Shown piece after piece: positions 1 to 9,821 of a stretch of DNA of 64,000 nt; position 1 is the stretch's first letter, and each line of letters begins with the position of its first letter. Source of the stretch: Micractinium sp. NFX-FRZ (taxonomy: Eukaryota > Chlorophyta > Trebouxiophyceae > Chlorellales > Chlorellaceae). The translations under genes and the position numbers were made by a program. The DNA lies in assembly GCA_029339195.1 (NCBI GenBank), contig JAPTJF010000345.1:1-64000 (forward strand), read 5' to 3'. The notes beneath the pieces are model-generated. The model was not told the origin of the DNA. It saw only the letters and a program-made list of their open reading frames with translations, and did no database searches.

Positions 1-24
1 CATTCCCGGTTGTGTGCCGCGCCG

Positions 25-90
25 GGAACCGTCATCTCTTCTGAGACGTACACGGTGTAACAGGAAGGAAGGAAGGAAGGAGCGCCGTGA
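25..90 (+). repeat. Dispersed short repeat, copy 1, with (GGAA)n
   Basis: ggaaccgtcatctc ... gacgtacacggtgtaacagg followed by (gaag)n. Inverted match to 32705-32752. Origin unclear; possibly a small non-autonomous transposon or LINE-tail remnant. Confidence 0.55.
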
Positions 91-238
91 TAAAACTGCC
101 TGCTGCCGCCACTGGTTCGCCATAGTACAGGGAAACCCTACCCCTTTGCCCTCCAGTCCAGCCCATCCATTCGCCCAGCCGTACAATCCCCTTTAACCCG
201 GAACCCTCGTCCCCCGGGCCCACCCACCCGCCTCCCTC

Positions 239-3021
239 TCAACCCACCCAGCCACCCACCAGAAACACGGCCAGCCCGTGGTCAGGCGGCAGCCAGCGCT
301 TGGTTGTCAGCACCGGGTCGGGCGGCCCGCAGTGCAGCACCTCGGCGTCCGTCCGCACGCGGCGGCACTGCCGGCAGAGGTTGGTGAGGAGCACTTTAGA
401 GCGGCGCTTGGAGGCAAACAGCTGCAGGTGGCGCAGTGAAGGCAAGCAGGGACGGGGGACAGGGTTGAGCATTAAAATGTGTGGGCGACCTTGCAGGCAG
501 GGGTTGGCGAGGAGCGCCTTGGAGCGGCGCTTGGAGGTAAGCAGCTGCAGGTGGCGTGGGGGCGAGGCCGGTGTGGGGACAGTGCATGCCGCATGCCCTA
601 TCCTGAGCGGGAGCAGGGCTGAAGGGAGAATGTGTGGGTGAGGCTGGTCGCGGGCAGGCGGGGATCAGCACGACAAGCTGGCCAGCAGCTTGGGCGGCGA
701 CCATGCAGCTCCAGCCTGGCTTGTTCCGCCTTTGCTTGAATGCTGGCTCGCAACCCACATCTCTAGTGCTGCACACATGGCCGCCTGCCCGCACCTCCAC
801 GACGTTGCCTGCGGTGAGCAGCGCCACATCAGCGCCAGCTTCTGCCCCCCGGTAGTCTTTATTGTATCCAATGATCTCCACCAGGTCCAGCCTGGCAAGA
901 TGAAGAAGGGGAGGAAGACAACGCAAACCTCAAATAACTGCAAATGTCCAACGGGAGCCTTCCTTGACCAATGAACTCCGCCAGGGTCAGCCTCGTGTGC
1001 AGGGCCAGCAAAGTCGCACTTCAAAGCTGGATTACTAGATGGTTAGTTAGGGTTTGGGCCAAGCAGGAGGCGAGGGGGCAGCAGAAGAGGGACAGCGCTG
1101 CGCTGCGCTGCGCTGCGCTGCCAGGAGCACAGATGCACGGCAAACCGCAGCTGCCCCCAGCCCCGGCAACCTCGGGCGCCCGACCCACCGCAGCACACAT
1201 GTCGTGACCCGCCCAGCAGCACCACAAGGCGGCTCGTGCCGCCCCACACACCACCAAGCACATCCCTCTTGCTTCCCAGTCACCATGCACACCCACACAC
1301 CCACACACCCACTAACCCCACTCGCCTGGAGTAGGCCGGCAGCGCAAAGTGGTGGCGCGGGTAGCGCACCGGGTTGTGCTGCGTGTCGTTGTGCCGCCCG
1401 CCCAACAGGCGCAGCACGCGCAGCGCGGGCGGCAGGCCCCACAGGCAGGGCTCCTCGAAGCCACGCAGCACCAGGGTGTGCAGGCGGGGCAGGCCGGAGA
1501 GCGGGGCGGTGTCAAAGGTGTGGGTGCCCCAGGAGCCGCCCCCCTGGTAGCCGCAGGTGATTTCCAGCTCCTGCGACAAGGGATGATTGAACAAATGAAT
1601 GAATGCATGCAAAATGGATGGATGAATGTGTGAGGGGTCAGCAAGGTTGGCGGCGGCAGAGGGCAGGCAAAGCATGAGCGGGAAGACAGCTAGGCGGCGC
1701 AGGTGGACTGATGGACAGTGCACTAGCAACCACGGAGAGTACCCTAGCAACCACATGTCATGCCCAATCTCCCGACCAGGCGGTGCAGGGCAAGGCAGGG
1801 TGGGGCGGGAACGGGCAGCAGGTTTGTGGTTACATGCGTCTGCCTGCCTGCCCCGCACCACCAATGCCCAATGCCGCCCTCACCCGCCCGTCCCTGGCAG
1901 CCCCACGCGCATGCGCCGCACCGCCATCAGTCCCGGCATCGGCTGCGCCTGGGCATGTGCCATCATACTGCCTCTCCCCATCTCTGCCTTCCCGACCCTC
2001 CGCCCCACCTGAAGCCTCCGTCTTGCCGCCGGCCCCGGCAGCGGTTGCGCCCGACAGCCATATATGCCCCGCCCCGCCCTGCCCCGCCTCCGAACCCTCC
2101 CCAGGACCCAGCCCTCCACCCCACCTGCAGCCTCCGTTGTGCTGCCAGCTCCAGCATCGCCCTGTGTCCTGCACGCCCCCGCCCCGCCCCGAGATACCCT
2201 GCCCTTAACCCTTCCCCAGCCCCAGGCCTCCGCCCCACCTGCAGCCGCTTCATTGCCGCCAGCTCCAGCATCGGCTGCGCCGAGTATGCCCCGTCGTACT
2301 GCCACGGCGTGCCTGGAGGCACCCAAAGTGAGGATTGGAACCGGAAGGCGCGGCAGGGCTCACGGCTGTGCTCCGTTGTGCCAGTGGACAGCTTGCCAAC
2401 ATATTCTTCGTAAGCAATGCGTGCTGCTGCCTGCATGATCCAGGATCCAGGGAAGCAGCAGAGGGAGCGTGAGGGACGCAAACTTTCAAGCCAGCCTTCC
2501 ATCAAAAGCAATACCGGCTGCTGCCTGCACGGAGCCGCGCGCTACCTGTGGCGCCTCCAGGTCGACAGCCCACTCGTCCCAGTCCGCAGACATCGGGCCG
2601 CAGCGGCTCTGCACCCACTTGAATGCGGCGTCACGCGCCGTGCCGGGCGAGCTGAGGCTGGCGGGAGGCGGCAGCAGGCGCAGCCCGGTGGCGTGCGCAT
2701 GAAGCCAGGGTAGCACCCAGGGGACGGGCACGCAGGCTTCTAGGGCCAGGGGATGCCCGTCAAGTGCTGCCGCCCACGCGCGGCATGTGCAGCGTAGCGC
2801 CAGCCACTGCTGCGCCGCCGCCAGCAGCGGCAGCTGGCGTTCCGAAGGCGGCAGCAGGGCGGTAAACACGCCGCGCAGCAGCTCTTGCGGAAGCCCCTCC
2901 CAATTGACGGTATCGACAACCTGCGGAACAGGGTGTGGCGGGGTAGAATTTGCGGCGCATTTGATTGTCGGGCAGACGGAAACCAGCGCCGGCAAGGCCC
3001 CACCTGATCGTCAGTTTCCAT
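239..3021 (-). CDS. F-box-like protein, six exons
   Basis: Exons, 5' to 3' on the minus strand: 3021-3004, 2920-2546, 2430-2239, 1570-1326, 891-795, 421-239, giving 369 aa with every junction in phase. The start is the ATG at 3021, which encodes METDDQ before the first intron; no upstream ATG shares the frame. Residues about 9-60 look like an F-box (WEGLPQELLRGVFTALLP, then a Cys/Trp-rich RCTCRAWAAAL). F-box proteins recruit substrates to SCF ubiquitin ligases. Exon 4 has a leucine-rich-repeat-like stretch (LPRLHTLVLRGF, PPALRVLRLLGG). Intron 4 starts with GC (AG|GCGAGT). The C-terminus is lysine/arginine-rich and ends at a TGA at 239. The SCF role is inferred from the F-box only; the last two exons are the least certain. 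Confidence 0.72.
365..560. repeat. Tandem duplication of the last exon's 5' edge (F-box gene)
   Basis: A block that includes the acceptor and first codons of the last exon (about 378-430) recurs about 122 bp away (about 501-556). Read on the minus strand both copies give CACCTGCAG followed by an open frame with SKRRSK. The second copy could be an alternative exon or a decoy acceptor. Confidence 0.75.
868..1000. repeat. Tandem duplication of exon 5's 5' edge (F-box gene)
   Basis: The exon 5 start (minus strand CTGGACCTGGTGGAGATCAT, 869-896) has a diverged copy about 100 bp upstream in the intron (969-997, CTGACCCTGGCGGAGTTCAT). The copy lacks a good reading frame and looks like a remnant. Confidence 0.55.
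1888..2305. repeat. Four-copy tandem array of exon 3's 3' edge inside intron 3 (F-box gene)
   Basis: The end of exon 3 with its donor (2239-2303, encoding LELAAMKRLQ) is followed in the intron by three diverged copies near 2118-2165, 2006-2065 and 1896-1975, spaced about 105-112 bp. Copies 2 and 3 keep the exon-end codons and a CAG|GTGGGG-like donor; copy 4 has lost it. Confidence 0.8.
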
Positions 3022-4299
3022 TTTCGATGTAAATATGGCGGCAGTAGAGGCGGGGGCCGTTGCCGGGGCTTCTACTGCACTTGACAGCAGGTCCCGCCAT
3101 GCTGGCGGCAGAGCACGCTCGAGCGGGCCGCTGTGTGCTGCTGCATGTCCCGCCAAGTCTCTTTTACGTCTCGTGTTGCGAGAACAGTGAGCATGTTTGA
3201 GTACAAATTACATTGTAAGGTACTGGTATTGATGAGCACAGAGGATTAAGAAGGGGCAGCAGAGGGCAGGCGGCGTCCACCAGTGCACAGGTGGGTCGAG
3301 ACCAGCGTTGCAGGCTGGCTCTGTCTGTCGATCAGGGCAGTCGGGTGCGTGCAGCAAAGCAGAAACACAGGGACGACAGCTGGTGGCAGCTGCCGGAAGC
3401 TGCCGGAGACGCCGACGGCTGTGAGGCTGCAGCTGGTGCTGGCCAGCTGGGGCTCACGGCCTGCGCCCACCTGCGCTGCGCCAACCTGGGGGCTGAGTGC
3501 GGCCCGGCGGCAGGGCAGCAGGCGGGCAGCAGGCGGTATGGTGGCTGCTGTGCAGTGTGCTGCTGGTAATTGCCTGCTCGCACAGCACTGGCGCGTGCAG
3601 CATTACATGGCATGCGCGCTGCGCGGGCGGCGCGGCAGGAGCGGCAGCGCGGCATGCGTGTGGCAGGATGGCTCACTGGGGCAGCGGGAGGGAGACACCA
3701 GAGCCTCCGTGGGTAACATGCATGGTGTGTTGTATGTTGGCCTTTACTTTCAGTGTGGCGCTGCAATGCCGTGACCTGGTCAGAGATCTGGTAGCAGGTG
3801 GGCAGCACTGGCCTGGTCAGCAGGGCTGGCTGCGCAGCAGAGGTGTCCAGCAGTGCGGCGGCGTGCGCAGTTTTGACGGGCATGCGCCCATCCTGCTGCT
3901 GGCGGCTTGGATGCCAGCCATATCGCAGATGCTTCGGTCATGTGCATCTTGCATGCTTCGTTGGCGCCCACAGAGAGGCTGATTGGTCTGCATGGAAGGC
4001 AGAGCCTGTGAACACCGGTATCTGCACGGCAGAGCTGGTGCTGGCACCATCATTACACCCCAGCCCACCATTGCCTGGCCTGATGCGTTCTGAGGGTGTT
4101 GGAGGCGAGCTGGCTCCCAATCTCTTGGCTTCGTTGATTGCTAACCACGGATACGCTACGCTCATGGAAGCTGGCCATGGAAGCTGGCCAATGAGCTCTG
4201 CCAGCCTGTCTGCCAGCCTGTACGTGGGACGGGTCAATCGGCGCAAAATCTGTTCCCGCATCTATCTACCGGACGCAAGTTCCCTTCCGGCCCTTCAAA
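3022..4299. other. Intergenic, divergent between F-box gene and peroxidase gene
   Basis: No coding pattern with consistent splice phases was found on either strand. The stretch must hold the promoters of both flanking divergent genes. A short direct repeat (ggaagctggccat) lies near 4169-4190, about 110 bp upstream of the peroxidase ATG. Confidence 0.6.
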
Positions 4300-7200
4300 A
4301 TGGGCCGCCCGGTGATCGCGCTGCTGCTGGCAGCGCTCGTGGCAGCAGGTGTCCGCGACGCCAGAGCCACTTGCCCGTTTGCGCACCTCTGGGGCGGTTC
4401 CGGCGAGCTCGGGGAGCGCGATGCGGGTACCGACGGCGATGGCACCGCTTCCAGGCGCCTGGGCCGGGCTCTGCTGCAGGGCCCTTGCCCGGTCGGGACT
4501 CGGTGCCCTCCGCCCCCTCCGGCCTGTGGCCAGCCTGGTGCCTCGCCGTGCCCGCCAGGTGAGGGATGATCCGCGCCAAATCTCAGTTCGTAGCCCCGGC
4601 CACTTCCGGAGGCCCTGGCCACCCTGGCAGCAGGAGCTGACGCCAGCGGCAGGCACCCTATTCCAAAGCACTTGCTTTGCCTACATGTGCACATCAAACA
4701 TTCTGGATCCATCTCATCTGGGTTTCCTCTTCTTCCTTCCTTTCCGTGCAGGTGCCAAGCAGCCTCCCGTGCGCCCGCCGCCGCCAAGGTCGCCTGGCGC
4801 CCAGCCCCCTCTCCGCCCGCCGGCGCCAAAGCCGCCTGGTGCCCAGCCCCCTTTGCTCGGTGCCCAGCCCCCTCTCCGCCCGCCGGCGCCAAAGCCGCCT
4901 GGTGCCCAGCCCCCTTTGCTCGGCGCCCAGCCACCACTCCGCCCCTCGCCTCCCAAGCCGCCCGGTGCAAAGCCCCCGGCTCTCGCCGCTCAGCCACCTC
5001 TCCGCCCCTCGCCTCCCAAGCCGCCCGGTGCAAAGCCCCCGGCTCTCGCCGCTCAGCCCCCAGCGCGCCCCTCGCCGCCAAAGCCGCCAGCGATGAAGCC
5101 GCCCACCACTGCAGCTCAGCCCCCGCCCCGTCCGTCGCCACCCAAGCCGCCAGGATCCAAGCCCCCCGCCCTGCCCCTGCCGCCCTCCCCGCCCACCGCG
5201 GCAGCCTGCGACGTCGCCGCCCTCGTGGCCGCCGGCCCCTTCATCCCTGCAGAGGCACCCACCCAGGGTGCAGTGGATGCCAAGGTCAAGTCGGTGGCAT
5301 GGTCTGTGCTGACCGCCGGCGGCGGCGGCGTGCCTGGCATGGGCACCGTCGGCGCCCCAAACACCTCCCTCCCTCTGGGCGCCTTCCTCCGCATGTCCTT
5401 CCACGACGCCGGCACTTACAACCGGTGGGTGAAAGGAAGGGGGGAGGGGCGCGTGGAGGCAGCCTGGGGCTGCCTGGGCAGGGCAGGGGAGGCAGGGCTG
5501 CCCGCTGCCTGCCAGTGCCTGGGCTGCCAGGCAGCGGGGCGGGGTGCCTGAGCTGCTGGCCCGGCGTGCCCCTCCCCAAAGGCGTGTGCACACACAAAAA
5601 AACTTGTGCTGGCTCGCCTGCTGCTTTCTTGCTGGTCCCGCTCTGCCCCCCGGCTGGCCCCGCTCTGTCCCCCTGCTGGCCCCGTATCTTAACCGTATCC
5701 TCCTTCAAGCCGCTCCTGCCCTAACTCCCACTCCGCTCCTCCCCCTACCCCCACTCCCTCCCACACTTTGCAGCACCACCCGCACGGGCGGCGCCAACGG
5801 CTCCCTGCGCCTCGAAATTGCCGCCTCCACGGGCACCATGAGCAGGTCAGAACAGAAGCCAGCAAGAGTGCTGATGGCCGGTGGGGTTGGCAGGTGTAGC
5901 CGGCGGGTGCCCCTTGCCTGGTTCAGCTCTCGTGCTGGCTTAGTTAGCTCATGCCCTCGCCCCCCCGAGCAGGCCGGAACAGATGGCTTGGAGTACAGCT
6001 TGCAGTGCTTTTGCTGCTGGGCAGCCTGCTGGCAAAGAAGAAAGCAAGCGAAGCTGGTTTCTTTCACCATCTCACACCCTAGGGCTGATATCAACTTGAG
6101 CATCTCCCTCCTCCCCTCCCCCGTCCTCCGCTCTGCCGCAGGTCACAGAGCTTCATCGTGAACTGGCGGGCCCGCATCAACGCGCTGCTGGCCGCCGACG
6201 CCACGGTGCCAGCTGGCACGCAGATCACCTACGCTGACCTGTACCAAATGGTGGGAGCCGCAGCCGTCGTGGTGACGGGCGGCCCCAGTGCAGCGCAGAT
6301 CTGGGATGCCCTGCCGGTGGGGCGCAGGGACGCCCCTCCTCTGGGCACCACCACCCCGCAGGACGACGTCAACCTGCTGCCAACAACCACAACCCTCAGC
6401 TTCACCTCACTCGCCTGCCTCTTCCGTAAGAAGCGCCCGCCCGCCGGCTTGCATGACCGCCTGGCAGCTTGACTGCCCGCCTGCATGACCGCTTGCATGT
6501 CTGCCGGCTTGCATGACCGCCTGCCTGTCTACCTGCCCTGCCTGTCTGCCTGCCTGCCCGCCTGCCTGGCAGCCTGGCAGCTTGCCTGTCTGCCCACCTG
6601 CCAGTGCACGTTGGCCAGCAGGCGGACTGCCTGCCTGCCTGCCCGCCTGCCGCCCTGCCTGCCAGCTTGCCATCCTGGTTTCACGTGGGCATGGCGCTGC
6701 TGCCGCACCCTGCTCCCAAGATGCTCCCAACACTGGCTGCCCGCTGCCCACCCCCCTTATCTTTCCCCCCGTTTCTCCCCTCCCTCTGCGCTGCCAGTGA
6801 GGAATGGGTACAGCCTGCAGGAGATGGTGGCCCTTTCTGGCGCCCACACCATCGGCTTTGCCAACCTGCCCAACCAGCCACAGCGGCAGCTGACCCCCAC
6901 GCCCTTTGCCTTCAACACCGACTACTTCACCCGCGTGGCAGCGGGCACGGGCTTCTTCCAAACGGACAACGTCCTGCGCTCCGACTCCCGCACCCTCACG
7001 GTGGGTGTACAAAACCCTACATTCTGCCAGCGAGCCAACCTGCATCTGCCAGTGGGTCCCCAAAGCGGCTGCTGTGCCCCTTGGCTGCACGGCTGTCCGT
7101 GCCTGGCCCCTGCCTGCCTTTGCTGCTGGCCGCGCGCGCCCTCCCTTTGCCTGCCCACGCCGACGACTGCGGGTCAGCTCCCCTCACCGCATACACCTCT

Positions 7201-7352
7201 CCGTGCCCACTCGTCTCCCCTGCCCGCTGCTGCAGTTTGTCAACAGCTTCACCACCACCTCCACCTTCAACTCGGCTTTTGCCGCCGCATTTTTGAAGAT
7301 GGGCAAGATGGGCGCCACCTGGCAGACTTATGGCTCCACCCTTGTCGGCTGA
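4300..7352 (+). CDS. Secreted heme peroxidase with proline-rich stalk
   Basis: Exons 4300-4558, 4752-5424, 5774-5845, 6142-6425, 6798-7000, 7236-7352 give 535 aa, all GT-AG and in phase. An N-terminal hydrophobic signal peptide (PVIALLLAALVAAGV) is followed by a Pro-rich stalk of about 115 residues made of APKPPGAQPPL and SPPKPPGAKPPAL units, then a peroxidase domain. Distal Arg300 and His304 sit in RMSFHDAGTY, proximal His446 in LSGAHTIGF, and the partner Asp is probably Asp486 in QTDNVLRSD. GGANGSLRLE is the usual segment after the distal helix. The C-terminal layout (TDNVLRSDSRT, then AAFLKMGKMG) resembles plant class III enzymes more than ascorbate peroxidase. Likely role: H2O2-dependent oxidation in the wall or periplasm, perhaps tyrosine cross-linking. 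The substrate is not known. Confidence 0.92.
4770..5185 (+). repeat. Proline-rich coding repeat in peroxidase exon 2
   Basis: Imperfect repeats of 33-60 nt encode PPLRPPAPKPPGAQ and PPLRPSPPKPPGAK units. Two neighbouring 60-nt units (about 4935-5055) are almost identical, so the stalk has grown by recent tandem duplication. Confidence 0.8.
6435..6670 (+). repeat. CTGCCTGC-type intronic minisatellite
   Basis: Peroxidase intron 4 carries degenerate repeats of cctgcctg and gcatgaccgcctg. The same CTGC-rich family recurs at 8875-8920, 33590-33640, 39155-39190 and 63553-63602. Confidence 0.7.
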
Positions 7353-7472
7353 GCTGGCACTCGCGTGGCGCCACCCTGGTGGGCTGAGCTGGCTAGCAGA
7401 CGCACGGGGCGGCCTTGCTGGTGCTGACCTGGCTGTCGCACGGCGCCAACCTGCTGGTGGGCTGGGCCCAGG
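7309..7472 (+). repeat. Tandem copies of the peroxidase stop-codon region
   Basis: The gene end (GGCGCCACC ... GTCGGCTGAGCTGGC, 7311-7357) is followed by shortened copies at about 7366-7392 and 7438-7470 that keep ggcgccaccctggtgggctg. They lie in the 3' UTR and are not coding. Confidence 0.6.
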
Positions 7473-8286
7473 GAGGAAAGCCCAGGCCACCTCGACAGTC
7501 GTCTGGCACTGTCCCAGCGGGCTGAGTCGTGGGCAGTGCCCACATGCTGCCGCCAGCCGCTGCTGGAGCCAGAAGCAGTGTTTCTTTGTCCCTCTCATTC
7601 CTCCCTTGCATAACGAACTCAGCCGACAAACCCCGTCCCAATGTTCGCACACAAATACAGCTGCCCCACTGTATTTCCCTGCCGGGCACCAAGCCCACAG
7701 GTCCCTCAACACTTGCCTCGTCCTCAGCACCATCTTTACAACCAATCCCATGCCCTCCCCTACCACTTGCATTCTTGTCCGCAGCAGAAGCTGCCGGCGC
7801 CTGCTTTTTCCGTGCCCTCTGCACACCGCTGCCACCTGCCTGATTGCACTTAGAACTTTTGATGAGTTACAACCCGGTGCAAGTTGCGTCCAGTTCTGGC
7901 GCCAAATATCAGCTTCCTAACCTGCCCCTGTGCTAGCTTGCTCGTTCCATCTGTTTGGGGACTTGATTTTTTTCCTGGCCGCCCTGCCATCCCCCCCCCC
8001 CCTCTCAACCCTTTTCTCTCAACACTTGTGAGTCAGGAACTGAGTAAGGGGCAGACAGGGTGCAAGCAACCAGTGCAGCATTTGCTTGCTTGCAGCCACC
8101 TGACTCTACACTCTGCTGCGGCCAGTCAGGACGGTGTGTGCAATGGGTCCAGCTTCAGGCCCCTATCCCGCACCTGGGTTGCCAGCAACTGCAGGCAGGT
8201 TCCCCACAAGGAACCTTCACCTGTCCAACACTTCACACCGCACTCACTCCTTGGAATGGGCTTGGAAGCGACGTTGTGCGCTGAGC
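7353..8286. other. Peroxidase 3' flank and intergenic DNA
   Basis: Apart from the duplicated gene end, no exon-like structure is visible. Long open frames here lack conserved motifs and usable splice sites. Confidence 0.5.
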
Positions 8287-9059
8287 ATGGCGATAAGCTG
8301 GGCAACCCGGATCCTGCTGCTTGTCAGGCGAGCCGGGGAGGGCGGCTGTATCTGGTGGTGGTGCCACAGCCAGGGCCCCAGCTGCCGCCGGGCGGTAGGA
8401 GATCAGGCCGGCACAGGCACACCACCCTCCACTCCAAGGGCGCCGGCGTTTGTAGAGTTTGGCTACCTTGACTAATAAAGGCACCCACCCGTCTGCTTGT
8501 GCGGCCGCCCCGCCGCTGTTGCAGCCTAGTCGCTGTGGGGCGCGTCCGCTCAGCCGGCCCTGCCAGCGAGAGTGGCGCGCCCGCCCCCGCCCCCGCGCCC
8601 GCACGCGCCCCGCGCCCTGCCCCCACGCCCGCCATCACCACCACCGGCCCCGCGCCCGACCCCTCTGTGTGCCCCACTTGCAATATTGCGTGCACCGCTG
8701 AGGTGTACCTGCCATACTGCTGCACTACGCCCCATGGCGTCCAGCAGTACAGGTGGGCGCCGTGTGTGTGTGTGTGTATGTGGGTGTGTGCAGTACATCC
8801 GCCGCAGGTGCAGGCACGCGCTGCCCAAGCCCGCCAGCTGTAGCAGCGCGGCACCGTTCAACACCAGGCATGCTGCCTGCCTGCCTGCCCGCCTGCCAGC
8901 ACCTGCCTGCCTCCCTCCATGCCTTGGCTCTTACTCATCACTCACCCCACACCGGTTGCTCCCTTCCCTTGCCCCCGGCGGGTGTGCAGCTACCCCTGCT
9001 GGGAGGGCTGCTGCGGCTGGACCCCAGGGGACTGCCGCCCCGGGGTCTGCTTCCCGTGA
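8287..9059 (+). CDS. Small secreted Cys-rich protein
   Basis: Exons 8287-8327, 8525-8752, 8990-9059 give 112 aa. Joining exon 1 to exon 2 builds a good signal peptide (MAISWATRILLLVSLVAVG, then RVRSA), then an Ala-Pro linker, then a cysteine domain with motifs CPTCNIAC, YCC, YPCWEGCC, DCRPGVC. Both introns are phase 2. Intron 1 has a GC donor (AG|GCGAGC), required to put the signal peptide in frame. The even spacing of cysteines suggests a disulfide-knotted extracellular peptide or wall protein. No known family is recognised, so function is unknown. A second small Cys-rich open frame downstream (about 9343-9530, with SCRRC and CGGCKCLC) could be a further exon or a neighbour but could not be joined in phase. 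Confidence 0.68.
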
Positions 9060-9821
9060 ACCCGGTACTGTGTGCTCGAGCAGGGTGTGCGTAGGCAGCA
9101 TGCAGCGGCGCCTGCCTGACACTCCCAGGTGCTCGGCACTGACAGTGTGATGCACGGCACCAGTTTTCAGTTGAGTCTCCCGGCACAATGTGTGCCCGAG
9201 CGGACAGCCCAGCAGCAGCACCAAGCCGCAGTGCCTGCCAACGTCACCAGGAGGCGTCAGACCACCAGCCACCGTGGCGGGCGGTTGACAGGTGCGATCG
9301 ACGCCGGCGCTATGGCACTGGACCTGCCAATGACACCCCTGATTGGTGCACCTGCTGCGTATAATGGCAAACGTCCCTGCCTATCCGGTGACAGTAAAGC
9401 CACAGCCGCTGTTCCTATACACACCTCCACATACATGTGTGCCGTCCAGCGCTACATGGGCGAGCTGCCGCCGCTGCCATGGCGGAACAGGCGCGCTAAC
9501 TTGCGGCGGGTGCAAGTGTCTCTGCCCCAGGTACTCGATAATGCGCTTGTCAAGGCCGTTCTGACGTGCGACGGGCACTTGTGAAGTGTCGGGCGCGCTG
9601 GTAGCACGCTACCAGTGACCTTCCGGCACTTAATTGCCTTGCCTTATCTAATGCATATAACCATGTAATCGAACCATACCGGAGCCAACGTTTGAAACGC
9701 GAGCTTGGCTCAACCTGTACTGTCGGCTGTACCGCCCGCCAGTGCATGGCGCGCTCACAGCGCGCCCCAGACCTGCAGAGACCGTAAATACTGGCCAAAA
9801 TCGAGGACGGCCGCGTGGAGG
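9060..9821. other. Intergenic, with an unplaced Cys-rich open frame
   Basis: An open frame at 9343-9564 contains HTCVPSSATWASCRRC and CGGCKCLCPR, followed by an AG|GTACTC donor-like site. It resembles a cysteine-rich exon, but no start or partner exon was found. The rest shows no coding signal. Confidence 0.35.
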
